Below are positions 9,701-17,098 of a stretch of 25,472 nt of DNA, one piece after another; position 1 is the stretch's first letter, and every line of letters starts with the position of its first letter. This stretch comes from a virus, in the IMG/VR virus record IMGVR_UViG_3300025131_000380, positions 1 through 25,472 of that record; one strand, 5' to 3'. The notes under the pieces were generated by a model, which worked only from the letters and a program-made list of their open reading frames with translations, searched no databases and had not been told where the DNA came from. The position numbers and the translations under genes are program-made.

Positions 9701-10574
9701 TTACTGAAATTGCGTCTGCGTGCAAACTAGCATCCCATTCATATTTATTTTTTAAATTTAACGGATCACCAAAGCTATCCGTATCATATAATTCACCACT
9801 TGGATTTTTAATAAAATTTGTTTCAGTTCTTGCTGCTATCTTTATTTCATTTACCTTAAAAACATTTGGTACAGTTACTGTACCATCTATCATTTTTTGT
9901 GTAAATAAAAAACCTCCCGTATTAGGAGATATTGTTAAAACATTAGAATCATTTTTATTATTTCCTACAAAATCAATAACAGAATCTATTTTAGTTATAT
10001 TAATTGATGTTTGTATATCCACAAAATCTAATATATAATCACCATTTATATTTTTTGCTTTTAATCTAACTTCTTTACGAGATCGAGAAATTTCATCTAT
10101 TTGATATTTTAAATCTTCAATTGCTAATTGTTCATTAGTATTGCCATTGTCTCTAAATTGTTCTTCAGTACCAATATAAACTTTACCGTCATCTGTTATA
10201 TAGATGTTTGATAAGTTATTATAAATGTCTCCTTCTAATCCTGTTTTTGTTCTAACTAAAACACTAATATCGTCTCCTGCTAACTTTCTTAAAAAATGAT
10301 ATTTTACTTTAAAAGTACCACTATCAAATCCCAATTCTGTTATATGTTTTCCAGGATAAAATTCTATATTACTATTTGTATTTACAGAAAATTCTGCCAA
10401 TGAAAGATTTTTAAATTCAATAAGATTATTTTGGCTATCGAGAATTTCAAAATAAACAAAATCTCTATTACCTTGAGTTCCCCATAAACCATCTTCATAT
10501 GGTTTTTGACCTACTCTTTTAGTAATATGAGCATTCAGTAATTCTATATCTCTCCGTTCAAGCTTACTTGCCAT
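3714..10574 (-). CDS. Giant tail/baseplate structural protein
   Basis: This 2286-residue protein is the largest in the window. Visible parts, with approximate residues: an N-terminal baseplate-like region with a short helical segment (to 200); a long beta-rich region (250-1000) with two WxWDGxxW repeats near 518 and 897; a helical region near 1380-1450 (SVAKSLGWN, NMPFFLKNKGTIRALKGLIN) that resembles Tail_P2_I-type tail proteins; a LamG/concanavalin-like domain at about 1508-1690 ending EYRHWTETLN; a conserved region to about 2190; and a final stretch of about 70 residues in which roughly half are Lys or Arg. There is no signal peptide. Its ATG overlaps the preceding stop (TAATG). A tail/baseplate connector carrying a carbohydrate-binding module is the likely role, inferred from context and fold resemblance. 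Confidence 0.75.
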   Translation of the reverse strand: MASKLERRDIELLNAHITKRVGQKPYEDGLWGTQGNRDFVYFEILDSQNNLIEFKNLSLAEFSVNTNSNIEFYPGKHITELGFDSGTFKVKYHFLRKLAGDDISVLVRTKTGLEGDIYNNLSNIYITDDGKVYIGTEEQFRDNGNTNEQLAIEDLKYQIDEISRSRKEVRLKAKNINGDYILDFVDIQTSINITKIDSVIDFVGNNKNDSNVLTISPNTGGFLFTQKMIDGTVTVPNVFKVNEIKIAARTETNFIKNPSGELYDTDSFGDPLNLKNKYEWDASLHADAISVKNWSSGFNSFAGGSTGGTAAVGYHARWVIGEGMTGGTAMKFPDQNDMFTDLDIWPSNIPHRWLGISQRMNNLQGQGVTHGDIVNVSLNVKSTVAGKGVQVSLRYADEMIVEDDPTPLKPTGYFDPNSPDPTETMPTHPPTGYMANSSGNATAIEPQPPARLVMILTTYNLTFADLAIGDTTAYWGGAGAWIITQSSGGANPVFVWSPNLGSEGDIDYTLEGTLSNGGEWEWDGSAWVIHGNTNSPSPPVGSVNPLEWPDAINSHPYQLEGQGSPLFRRDTTRGLNSGWQTGTQTGDNGILIKDDLVWITEWEYTTDYNKIQLHAFDDYFIGTRDVILDNGSTLYEDIFANGFIQSITRVPEGGNDGIKSSWFLIFYNNGDIDENSGVSTIESNKYFYIKTNVGVQTRQGLQVQLLKDLDSAFNDAVIDNNNKMEWSFKNGDSSGTLKYYAFIGDLYWRLTDGDNGGDLIDGGFDSGYPQNRSDNFAGLPSEPDVMFPKRGWSRYNTIVGDQVYRFKSSAGDGIEGGWPKDINLKFYGVGERGTNGAELVVGSRNSSATNYNSNAIYDDGSSEFDFDPNPLKIGFSTANFEDYPIGSNSAGNGLWTWDGQQWNSTGLMPPRFHYTSPNITRRQALPTIAGEWQKINLEIEIPDDWKLDQKWYLYIYGQASSGGPVGVHGVTWVDDLFMDFTLRDQSITQDVFKPFTAQIASVSTDGKTITVSRNFKQNAIDIGVDDEDPETEYYDISNPGTFPAFQVSYLNLNPMDLRTYLKFDNNLFLTTNFKQDKISVENYPHSVVYKLYKPLPNDFKKFDECIIVKEMANPLEETIKIIDFVPEETGKLVLKSPDLKNVESPIQARTTDFKTETDILTDDAIISTELRNEFLSQSIDSVELNTDYSRYENFVNFSSAEKRIRNFKYKLELIEDYRTISSSYIGVSGSSSDLNKWNTKIHDIKNNLDSFEKYMYFESSSYVSSSLGIFHDNSWPVAGGSGTLNSPYIFSHTTSSQATTWFSNAMISSSNYDTENLNKLSNLLPEYIKEDPENQVYLDFTDMVAQHFDNIWIYINSITDTFDRREKLTEGISKDLLRSVAKSLGWNLNDGKDLVPLTKFALGKEVTGSAYSDYSTVSERDLSREIWSRIINNMPFFLKNKGTIRALKGLINIYGIPSTILRVKEYGGPDVPDSETPQFEITRKFTKALDFRGFQSVKTAWSNDIDSGRKPDTIEFRFRAVSSSNQILVQKEDDNNQDWYIRLKDNDSTDNYGFVSFMLSGSQVGASLGQYKEVSSSALPIYDGDFYSVMVRRMSGSDDANISQSYELNVGKYDSSRSKIHLYSSTTMDVTHAASSSFSNAWTGSGEIYIGGSGSAGVSDVGSAFTGSIMEYRHWTETLNTGSFKNHIGNPKAYDGNTVSSSYNNLVLRYSFDDNKDLSSDTEGIRDVSSNQTTTYSGSHSGFSGNFFRSVVDELKSFIPSIGALRRTTNKIRLESNSIKPGQHLQPDRRATVSAYDSAPIDLNKVGIFFAPTDVINNDIINSVANLNFDNYLGDPRDKLKLNYRGLNYVADNYWKKYTSPNNFWDYIRLIKYYDQSLYPQLRKMIPARTKADIGLLIEPNIFERPKVIMGRDPDIRTPYYSSSINIGNMVDGLIQITSSYNHDRNVVRSFNAYDADIRVYSYETGSMMSSSGAYLLYEASSSEARDRFLERSLWQRLSRGDKYYSNVTMSFGDTISGSREVLQPAVSGSRIYGRNQKLMSFYSSSLSASLEIAYSSSYYNVDLDNLVEHNTALFNRTYGGSKNVLKTSADRKSPVEVIITAPTKLVTTKTGDSTLTTGEGIVSDFKERDERKEKLPEKLQLPRELTEGFILGPKGELPSFPKMLLDENGVLLPEVVEEIKEREIPIKKLRGLKGLREAKRLVEDVVETDADRKKKLVEKRKAEGRPKRKTKRKAGTAKPKKKTERKETKPLQKRIKNPVYKKKVTPPVKRRGKTSPKKRGGKGRK

Positions 10575-10882
10575 TACAATTCTCTCAGTTTTCTATCTAG
10601 AATACTATTAACAACTGTTTCGTTATCTTTTAATTGGTTTACTGTTGTATTATGTATTATTTTCGAAGACGGATCTTCATACAACTTACCTGTATAAGGA
10701 TCTTCGAAAAGCAAAATGTTACCTTCTCGATCTTTATATAATAGAGATCCATCATCAGCTGAGCCCGAAGCTGCTGCTCTTTCTAATAACAAGGCTTTTC
10801 TTTGTAAATATTCTTGTTCATCTCTGTCAATCAACTGTTGATAAAAAGTAGAATTTTTTAATTCCTCTTGAGTATAAGGCAT
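10574..10882 (-). CDS. Small conserved baseplate-operon protein
   Basis: This 102-residue, mostly helical, charged protein has a central segment, LLYKDREGNILLFEDPYTGK (47-66), that looks like a small beta hairpin, between helical ends. I recognise no family or motif. It starts 3 bases after the stop of the 374-residue protein gene, with the site GTGAGAT upstream, and its stop overlaps the ATG of the giant tail protein. The tight coupling suggests that it is made in proportion to the giant protein and may be its chaperone or partner, but nothing in the sequence shows this. Confidence 0.6.
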   Translation of the reverse strand: MPYTQEELKNSTFYQQLIDRDEQEYLQRKALLLERAAASGSADDGSLLYKDREGNILLFEDPYTGKLYEDPSSKIIHNTTVNQLKDNETVVNSILDRKLREL

Positions 10883-10885
10883 TTT

Positions 10886-12010
10886 TTATCTCACTACTTT
10901 AAAAACAAAATCATCATCAAAATATTGTATCGTTTCCTCTGAAGTATTACTACCACTTACAACTTTAAATTCAAATTTATAATATCTTTCTGACTGCAGC
11001 CCATTCATCCAAAAATTAAAATAGTTGCCAGTAGAATCACAACTGATTAAAGAACCTGTTCCATAAGGAACAATAACATCTTCTGTCTGGGTATCCAATA
11101 TAGAATAGTAAGCTCCATCTTTACCAATATTTGCTTTACTTCCACTCGGTAAATATTTTGCTGTAAGATATTCTGAAGCAGTATTCGAATATGATTTTGT
11201 TGGATATCTTTCTCTTCCAACAACTCTAAATTTTGTTTTAGATTTTTCTTTATATTCAGGTCTTAACGCTTTCATATAAAAAACCATATCTTCTAATTGT
11301 GTGGAAGAAAGCGCACTAAGTGAACCAGTATTCCATACTGTATCATACCACTCTACTTCTAACTTTGGCGGATAAATTGTATGAGTATTACTAGAGAAAA
11401 ATTTAAAATTTCCTAATCTATCAGTGCTACCTTCATCAGTACTTGTATCTGTATTCGATAAACTTCCACTTCTTTTTATAATAAATCCTTCATTTTCATA
11501 TGTTTTATCCATCCATTTAGATACAATTGGAGTAACATCCATTCTCATATCTGTAGTACCATATGCAAAAGATTGTGAACTATAGGAGGATGTATACCAA
11601 GTACCGCCGGTCTCAGAACCACTGACCCAATAATTTTTTGCGGTAAGACCGTCTCTATAAGCCCAACTTGCTCCTTCTTGTGTGGCTGGGCTATCACCTA
11701 AAAATCCTTGACCAACTACCCAACTTTGACTAACTGGGTAGGCATAAAGTGATTGACTATAGTTTATATTAACCGGATTTGCATCATACATATTTAAATA
11801 AAATTTTGCATCTCGTGCAATAGTTCCTCTGTGCATTGATTGAGAAATATAAGCTAAGTCAAATTTCATTAAAATACGAGAAACTCTAACATTTCCTCCT
11901 GAAGCATTCATACTTTTATCTATTTGTAATATTTCGTCAAGTCCAGTATTTCTACTAGCTGAGGCTTGGTACATAGTTGTGTCTGCGTCTGGAAAAATAA
12001 AATAATGCAT
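10886..12010 (-). CDS. DNRLRE-like virion protein
   Basis: This 374-residue protein resembles the DNRLRE/CBM-like fold of secreted and phage surface proteins. The start reads FIFPDADTTMYQASASRNTG, followed by ILMKFDL near residue 47. Later DVTPIVSKWMD (about 159-169) and EGFIIKRSGS match the typical pattern of a strand, a short helix and a closing strand. The C-terminal part (230-374) begins with a helix (QLEDMVFYMKAL) and ends with FEFKVVSGS-type strands, so it may be a second domain. There is no catalytic motif. The gene overlaps gp6 by TAATG and is followed by a small gene after 3 bases. A baseplate wedge or fibre-attachment component is likely from its position next to gp6; the exact T4 equivalent is unclear. 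Confidence 0.6.
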   Translation of the reverse strand: MHYFIFPDADTTMYQASASRNTGLDEILQIDKSMNASGGNVRVSRILMKFDLAYISQSMHRGTIARDAKFYLNMYDANPVNINYSQSLYAYPVSQSWVVGQGFLGDSPATQEGASWAYRDGLTAKNYWVSGSETGGTWYTSSYSSQSFAYGTTDMRMDVTPIVSKWMDKTYENEGFIIKRSGSLSNTDTSTDEGSTDRLGNFKFFSSNTHTIYPPKLEVEWYDTVWNTGSLSALSSTQLEDMVFYMKALRPEYKEKSKTKFRVVGRERYPTKSYSNTASEYLTAKYLPSGSKANIGKDGAYYSILDTQTEDVIVPYGTGSLISCDSTGNYFNFWMNGLQSERYYKFEFKVVSGSNTSEETIQYFDDDFVFKVVR

Positions 12011-13959
12011 TAGTTACCTCCTGCTGAATCACCAATAACTCGACCTTCAACGTCTATTGATGGATACTTTAATTCAAATATACTTGGATCTAAAGATGGA
12101 TAAACAATTCCATCTTTTGTAGCCCCTTTAATATCATAAATATTTCCTGAATAACCACTTGATTCTTGAAATTTATTGGTTACTAAAACAGGATGACCAG
12201 CAACATTATCTTCTTCAGGTGGTATAACTGCTGAAACCCCATCTACAAGAGATATCTGATAAGCTAAGTCTGCTAAAATAATTGGTTGTCCTATTTGCCA
12301 TTTATCTACATTAAAAAAATCTTTAATTTTTTGTATTGCTTGTAAAATAACCTCTTCTTTATTATAACCAACTTTTGTAAGTAAATTAAATTTAATTCCA
12401 ACATTAATAACAAACGCATCTTTAATATTAACTGCATCAGTTACCATTCTAAATTGAGTTAAATAAGTTTGTATATTTTCTTTTACAGCCTTATTTACAG
12501 TAGTCAATTTCTTTCCAGCATCAAATCCCAATGTATATAAATTCAATGCTAATGGATTTATAATTCTAGAATCAGAATTAGCTCCTGATTGACTATCTAA
12601 CTGTGTATCTTGTACGATATAACATTTAGCAATATTACCATATTTAGGTGGCAATGCATAGACTCTTGTAATATAATCTTCTTTAGTTACAGCTCTCTGT
12701 TGAGCTTGAAAATATGCTAAAGCATTATTTTTTACTTCTATAATACTTTCAGCATCCTTTCCACCAGAACCTGGAATAACATTATTTACTGCTACAGATG
12801 CCTTTGTTTGGTTTACTAAGCTCGTTGTAAGTCCAGACTCATCTAAGGAAATTTCTATCGAATTAATATTTCTTAAACTGTTTGATCTAACATTATGATT
12901 AACTCCGCCACCATATCTATATGTAATAGTTAATTGAGTATTTGAAGGTGCTTGTCCATATGCTTTAGTTTTTAAAAAATTTGAAGGATCAAATGCTGTG
13001 CCTAATTTAGATGGTGAACCAGGAAGAGAAGAACCAACTTCGTCTGGATTAGGAATTATTTCCTCATCAGGACTATCTGATGTTCCAGCACCAAATCGTA
13101 ATTCAGTTTTACCATCTTCTCTAATAAAAGTTGTAAATCTACGAGCAGTTTTAAGTAATTTAAGTAAATATGGAGCTTGATCACTATATGTATATAATTC
13201 ATCGTCATTTTTTGCTATATTTGTCATATCAGTATATACTGTGTCCTGAGCTAAGAAAGGAACTTCATACCAATTATTTCCATCACTATCTGTTACTTTA
13301 GTTATTTCTGTTACATTTTTATTAGCTAATGCAATTCTACTATACTTTTCAGCAGTATTAAAAGTAAAATATTCTGTAGCAATTTCCCCACTAGAAACTT
13401 TAACAGATTTTTTTAAAAGATAAGTTACAGGAACATTATCACTACTCTCATAAACAGTTATCTCCATTGGATCATAAGAACTTGAAAAACTAAAATTACA
13501 ATCTTCTTGTGTAATAAATTTTATACCAGTATCTGAAACTATTTCCATTCCAGATTTTACTGCTAGAGCATAAGTTAAATCTGCTTTAGTAGAATAATCA
13601 TCACCTTCGCCGGCACCTATAGCCGGTACAGTTTGAAAAACATCTAATCCTGTCGTAGCAGGTGTAGACAATTTTGGTGTATACCCTAAAGACTGAACCA
13701 TATTATAAACGGTTTTCTTTTCTTCAGCAAATGCTAAAAGACTTTCTTTAAATTGGTTATCTATATAATAAGATAATACATCACCCACATATGCTGCCAT
13801 TTCAATAAAAATCATACCAGGAGAAGATTCATTAAAATCATTATACTCATTAGGAAAATATACTTTAGCAAATTCAATTAAATTACTTTTAAAGGATGTA
13901 AAATCTTTATTTAAATATCTAACTTCTTTTACTGATTGTTTTGGTGCTGTGTATGGCAT
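12010..13959 (-). CDS. 6: Baseplate wedge protein, gp6-like (Baseplate J)
   Basis: This 649-residue protein is of similar length to T4 gp6 (660). The N-terminus, with KDFTSFKSNLIEFAKVYFP (18-36) and a helix with MIFIEMAAYVGDVLSYYIDN, is characteristic of gp6-type wedge subunits. Near residues 395-455, PGSGGKDAESIIEVKNNALA and RAVTKEDYITRVYALP match the Baseplate_J core (GG-D-E, then RAVT-x-x-DY). It would form the ring that joins baseplate wedges around the central hub. The ribosome binding site CGGAG lies 8 bases before the ATG. The gene follows gp25 after 16 bases and overlaps the next gene by TAATG behind AGGAGG. Adjacency of gp25 and gp6 supports both calls. Confidence 0.88.
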   Translation of the reverse strand: MPYTAPKQSVKEVRYLNKDFTSFKSNLIEFAKVYFPNEYNDFNESSPGMIFIEMAAYVGDVLSYYIDNQFKESLLAFAEEKKTVYNMVQSLGYTPKLSTPATTGLDVFQTVPAIGAGEGDDYSTKADLTYALAVKSGMEIVSDTGIKFITQEDCNFSFSSSYDPMEITVYESSDNVPVTYLLKKSVKVSSGEIATEYFTFNTAEKYSRIALANKNVTEITKVTDSDGNNWYEVPFLAQDTVYTDMTNIAKNDDELYTYSDQAPYLLKLLKTARRFTTFIREDGKTELRFGAGTSDSPDEEIIPNPDEVGSSLPGSPSKLGTAFDPSNFLKTKAYGQAPSNTQLTITYRYGGGVNHNVRSNSLRNINSIEISLDESGLTTSLVNQTKASVAVNNVIPGSGGKDAESIIEVKNNALAYFQAQQRAVTKEDYITRVYALPPKYGNIAKCYIVQDTQLDSQSGANSDSRIINPLALNLYTLGFDAGKKLTTVNKAVKENIQTYLTQFRMVTDAVNIKDAFVINVGIKFNLLTKVGYNKEEVILQAIQKIKDFFNVDKWQIGQPIILADLAYQISLVDGVSAVIPPEEDNVAGHPVLVTNKFQESSGYSGNIYDIKGATKDGIVYPSLDPSIFELKYPSIDVEGRVIGDSAGGN

Positions 13960-13975
13960 TATTTATCTCCGATAA

Positions 13976-14422
13976 TTACTTTATTGTACTGCCAAATAAG
14001 TATTCTTTTGGTTCTTGACTTTTAAAATCCATAGATAATTTTTCTACTTGAGTGCTATCTATATCTAATGAAAAATGGATAGATACATTAATTGCGTTTC
14101 TATTATTTGCAGAAAAATTAGTTTCAATGGATTCTATCCCAACAAAAGGTAGCCATTCACTTACAGATGATCTTATAGTCTCTTCTATTCTATTTTCTAA
14201 ATCATCTCCTTCTTGTTCAAAAATAACTTTTTCCAAATCTGATCCAAATGTGGGATTTCCTAATCTTTCACCTTTTTTAGTTAATAAAAGATTTTTAATA
14301 TTATATTTAGTTTGCTCAATAGCTTTCTGCGTTCTACCAAAAAATCCTTGGTTACCGTGTTCCAATGGTAATTTGAGCCCTATATAAACACTTGGATTTA
14401 AATCATTTTCAATTACACCCAT
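13976..14422 (-). CDS. 25: Baseplate wedge protein, gp25-like
   Basis: This 148-residue protein is close to T4 gp25 (132). NIKNLLLTKKGERLGNPTFG (residues 42-61) followed by SDLEKVIFE, then a helix and SEWLPFVGIESIE, is the gp25/GPW (lysozyme-like baseplate) family signature. The protein is structural: it nucleates sheath assembly on the baseplate, and the historical lysozyme label does not imply an active site. The N-terminal MGVIENDLNPSVYIGLKLPL is a typical arm. The start overlaps the stop of the upstream 147-residue gene (TAATG). The neighbours (spike upstream, gp6 downstream) agree with a myovirus baseplate cluster. Confidence 0.88.
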   Translation of the reverse strand: MGVIENDLNPSVYIGLKLPLEHGNQGFFGRTQKAIEQTKYNIKNLLLTKKGERLGNPTFGSDLEKVIFEQEGDDLENRIEETIRSSVSEWLPFVGIESIETNFSANNRNAINVSIHFSLDIDSTQVEKLSMDFKSQEPKEYLFGSTIK

Positions 14423-14865
14423 TATACACTCTTCTTTTTATTTATTGCTTTCATTACATCTCTATAATCTCTTGTTAATGCTCCCATAACTTCTTCTGGA
14501 ACATTATTTGGATCTACACCAGCCGCTTGAGCAGTATCAATAGCAGCTGCTTTTCTTCTCATTTCATCACCACCGCCTACAGAACTTCCATTGTAACCAA
14601 TTAACTCAGTCATCCTTTCAGTTGTATAAGGATTACCACTTATTGTCGGATATTCTTCAAACTCTTGAGACTGTGCTGTTTCATTTAAAATTTTATTCAA
14701 CATCGGATTTTTGGTGTAACTTACTTCTTTTTTAAATTTTTTAGGCTGTAATTTTACAGAAGTATCTTTAACATTCTCTTTAATAAATATCTTCTTTACT
14801 TCTTTTTTAACTTCATGCCTAACTATTTCTCTTATTAAAGAAATAATTTTTTTAGTATTTGCCAT
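14422..14865 (-). CDS. Hypothetical helical protein between spike and gp25
   Basis: This 147-residue protein begins with a strongly basic amphipathic helix (ISLIREIVRHEVKKEVKKIF, residues 8-27), continues through a Lys-rich linker and ends with a helical segment (EEVMGALTRDYRDVMKAINK, about 124-143). I recognise no family, although similar small proteins next to gp25 occur in marine T4-like phages as I recall. The ribosome binding site TAGGAG stands 7 bases before the ATG, and a candidate late promoter motif lies just upstream (14882-14892). It is coupled to gp25 by TAATG. A baseplate or scaffold accessory role is inferred from context. Confidence 0.55.
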   Translation of the reverse strand: MANTKKIISLIREIVRHEVKKEVKKIFIKENVKDTSVKLQPKKFKKEVSYTKNPMLNKILNETAQSQEFEEYPTISGNPYTTERMTELIGYNGSSVGGGDEMRRKAAAIDTAQAAGVDPNNVPEEVMGALTRDYRDVMKAINKKKSV

Positions 14866-14881
14866 AACTAACTCCTATTTG

Positions 14882-14892
14882 TATATAAATAT
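14882..14892. promoter_or_regulatory. Candidate late promoter motif, copy 2
   Basis: This is the second exact copy of TATATAAATAT (plus strand). It lies in the 28-base gap between the 167-residue gene and the start at 14865, 16 bases upstream of that ATG and its AGGAG site. The short distance would fit the short leaders of T4 late transcripts if the element works on the minus strand as ATATTTATATA. The T4 octamer itself reads on the plus strand here, so orientation is open. Confidence 0.4.
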
Positions 14893-14893
14893 A

Positions 14894-15397
14894 TTAAACT
14901 AACATATTCTTACGTTCATCTGCTAAACGCTTTTTCGCTTCTTTTCTATTTTTTTCTTTTTCTAATTTACGATTAGTATTATCTACAAATTTTTCTAAAT
15001 TATCTAATATTGGCGGAACAACATTAATTGCGTCTCCTATATCTTTTATTTCTTGAGTAGCTTTATTAATTATAAATTCCAGCCCATGTGCTATAGCTGC
15101 AGCCGCTGGATTTAAAGCAGATCCAATTACAGAAGATTTTCTACTAGCTTCAGATGCATCTTTACCCGCTTTTAAAGAAGTTCGTATAGATTTAACTCTA
15201 TCAACTGTATCCCTTACTTTCTGTTTAACTTCTTCTAAAGTAATCATATCTCTTTCAATTTCTGCAAGCTTATCAAGTTGCCCTTCTCCAGATCTCATAC
15301 CCTTAATAACTTTATCAACTTTTCCATCCATATTTTTTCTTGTACCGACAATTTGATCATTTATAACTTCTTTTATTTTATCAGAAACCGCACTCAT
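14894..15397 (-). CDS. Hypothetical coiled-coil protein next to spike
   Basis: This 167-residue protein is highly charged and nearly all helical. There are heptad-like stretches at about 40-85 (KLAEIERDMITLEEVKQKVR) and 130-160 (LEKFVDNTNRKLEKEKNRKE), separated by an Ala-rich hydrophobic segment with NPAAAAIAHGLEFIINKA (93-115) that could be a membrane-active or hinge helix. The C-terminus is Lys/Arg-rich. It starts 2 bases after the spike stop, with GGAG overlapping the spike end. No known family is recognised. A hub, chaperone or tape-measure-like accessory for the spike is possible from its position. Confidence 0.55.
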   Translation of the reverse strand: MSAVSDKIKEVINDQIVGTRKNMDGKVDKVIKGMRSGEGQLDKLAEIERDMITLEEVKQKVRDTVDRVKSIRTSLKAGKDASEASRKSSVIGSALNPAAAAIAHGLEFIINKATQEIKDIGDAINVVPPILDNLEKFVDNTNRKLEKEKNRKEAKKRLADERKNMLV

Positions 15398-15399
15398 AG

Positions 15400-16572
15400 C
15401 TATTCTCCATCATTTGCTATAAAAACAGTATTACTAAAAATAGTTGGTAAAGTGTCGTTTTTCATTCCACCGACATCTTCTTCTCCAATTAATAAGTTTT
15501 TTAATTTTACAGCAGCATCAGATATTTCTGTTATACCTATTTCAGGTTTTGAAATTTCATTACAAAAATCACTTAACGCATCAATTAATTTTTCAAATAA
15601 ATCTTCTAATTCAAATCCTTTTACAGCTGGATTTATTGCATCAACTTCACCCAATTGTATATGACCATTTTTTCCAGGCTCTAAAGTAATTTCATAATTA
15701 GAAGTTAAATTAATATTTCTTACAGCAAACATATGAATATCACCGTTATTCTTTGCTCCGCCTGGACTACCTTTTGCATTTATAACTATTTTATCTGAAT
15801 TAATAGTTATCATATCTCCATCCATAACTCCTCCAAGAGTAGGTGGATATTTATTGGATACAGCAGCTGGATTTAAAACATCGCTTTCAGAATCTAATGG
15901 ACCAGATGTTAAATAGATTGAAGAACCATCCCCATTTATATCTTGTACATGAGGAAAGCTTCTGTTATATATTTTTCTAGGATCTATCCATTGTCTATTT
16001 GTTATTTTTATACTTGGATTTTTATATAAAGTATCACTACCTAACTTTATTCCTTGTCCAAATCTACCATTTATAATTAAATCACCTTGTTGACCCAAAA
16101 TTTTTCTATTATGTTTAGTTCTTTGTGGTAAAACTAGTCCTTCACCCCTTTCTCCAGCTACACGATTCATATTTACTTGATTTCGTATATTTAAAGAATG
16201 ATAATAAAAATATTGTCCACCATGACGAGCTACATTCACAACTTCACCTTTTGTTGGATAAGCTGTTATATGTGCTGATAACGGTTTTATATAGTCACTT
16301 ATTTCATCACCTTCACTTTGACTATATAAAAATCTAGCCTTTATTGTTCCTAAATAAGAATAATCAGGAATATTTTTATTATTTGTATCTTTTATAGTAG
16401 GAAAATCTTTTGGGTCAAGTAAAACTTGTAAAACCATAGCAGGTTCAAGTTCATAAAATTCAGATATTTCATCTACATTATCTTTAATAATACCATAAAC
16501 ATCATCATATGTAGTAAATCCTGTTTTACTTATGTCTCTATTTAAAATAGAAGAATTTCTACGATAAGCCAT
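15400..16572 (-). CDS. Baseplate central spike protein, gp5-like without lysozyme
   Basis: This 390-residue protein has an OB-fold-like N-terminal region at about 72-124 (YLGTIKARFLYSQ, then HITAYPTKGEVVNVARHGGQ), as in gp5 and VgrG hub/spike proteins. It is followed by GDLIINGRFGQGIKLGSD (163-180) and a strand-rich part (KIVINAKGSPGG, INLTSNYEITLEPG, GHIQLGE) that resembles the start of a triple-stranded beta-helix needle. T4 gp5 carries a lysozyme domain between these parts; none is visible here. A C-terminal helical segment (about 320-365) follows. The start overlaps the upstream stop (TAATG). It would form the membrane-piercing tip of the baseplate. The family call rests on motif pattern and position beside gp25 and gp6. 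Confidence 0.72.
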   Translation of the reverse strand: MAYRRNSSILNRDISKTGFTTYDDVYGIIKDNVDEISEFYELEPAMVLQVLLDPKDFPTIKDTNNKNIPDYSYLGTIKARFLYSQSEGDEISDYIKPLSAHITAYPTKGEVVNVARHGGQYFYYHSLNIRNQVNMNRVAGERGEGLVLPQRTKHNRKILGQQGDLIINGRFGQGIKLGSDTLYKNPSIKITNRQWIDPRKIYNRSFPHVQDINGDGSSIYLTSGPLDSESDVLNPAAVSNKYPPTLGGVMDGDMITINSDKIVINAKGSPGGAKNNGDIHMFAVRNINLTSNYEITLEPGKNGHIQLGEVDAINPAVKGFELEDLFEKLIDALSDFCNEISKPEIGITEISDAAVKLKNLLIGEEDVGGMKNDTLPTIFSNTVFIANDGE

Positions 16573-16961
16573 TAATTACTCACTTTTTTTATATCTACAT
16601 TAATTTCATCTGAGCGTTTTTGTAAGTCTGTTGCAGCATCTTCTAAAGCACCCATAAGTTGCTCTTTTTCAGAATCAGATAAACCAAATTCTTCTCCAAC
16701 TCCCCCTCTTTGCTCGGATGATATAATACGTTGTACAACTGCAGCCATTTTCACTAACTGGTCATCATTTTTTACATTTATCTCTAAATATTCTTTTAAC
16801 ATAGGAATGATCTGTACAGCTGTATCGCCGTCTTTTATAAAGCCAACAACCTCTTGCATTAAAACTTCTAGCTGTTTTTTATTAGTTTGTGTATTGTCAT
16901 AAATATCTTTAAATAAATCTGATAAGGATTTACCATCAAATACTTCAAAATCGATAGCCAT
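16572..16961 (-). CDS. Hypothetical helical protein heading the late operon
   Basis: This 129-residue acidic, all-helical protein contains KSLSDLFKDIYDNTQTNKKQ (11-30), a second helix through VQIIPMLKEYLEINVKN and a C-terminal helix EKEQLMGALEDAATDLQKRS (98-117). There are no cysteines and no catalytic or metal motif. GGAG stands 9 bases before the ATG, behind an 80-base intergenic region that also carries the divergent plus-strand promoter and a third copy of the TATATAAATAT motif. Its stop overlaps the spike ATG. It may be a chaperone or hub protein; I recognise no family. Confidence 0.55.
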   Translation of the reverse strand: MAIDFEVFDGKSLSDLFKDIYDNTQTNKKQLEVLMQEVVGFIKDGDTAVQIIPMLKEYLEINVKNDDQLVKMAAVVQRIISSEQRGGVGEEFGLSDSEKEQLMGALEDAATDLQKRSDEINVDIKKVSN

Positions 16962-17002
16962 TTTTTACTCCAATTAGATAATATTTTTTAGAATTGTTGT
17001 TA

Positions 17003-17013
17003 TATATAAATAT
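17003..17013. promoter_or_regulatory. Candidate late promoter motif, copy 3
   Basis: This third copy of TATATAAATAT is in the divergent intergenic region. Read on the minus strand it lies 42 bases upstream of the structural operon's first gene. Read on the plus strand the T4-like octamer TATAAATA (17005-17012) lies about 90 bases before the small membrane gene. Either or both directions could be served. Confidence 0.4.
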
Positions 17014-17042
17014 TTGACTTTTTAACTTTTGATTAATATATA
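17014..17042 (+). promoter_or_regulatory. Sigma70-like promoter of the plus-strand gene
   Basis: A -35-like TTGACT (17014-17019) is followed after 17 bases by a -10-like TATATA (17037-17042). Transcription would begin near 17050 and leave a leader of about 50 bases before the ATG at 17099. The leader has a short AGGG/CCCT hairpin and a strong GGGAG ribosome binding site. The promoter resembles host housekeeping promoters rather than the late motif, so early expression is plausible. Confidence 0.5.
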
Positions 17043-17098
17043 TGATAGTTATATATAGGGTGGAAATCCCTTTTTCAATAACTAACGGGAGAAAAAAC

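Noticed and set aside
13976-14422. gp25 as an active lysozyme
   Set aside because: The old name suggests this, but the protein is a structural baseplate component and no catalytic site can be claimed from sequence.
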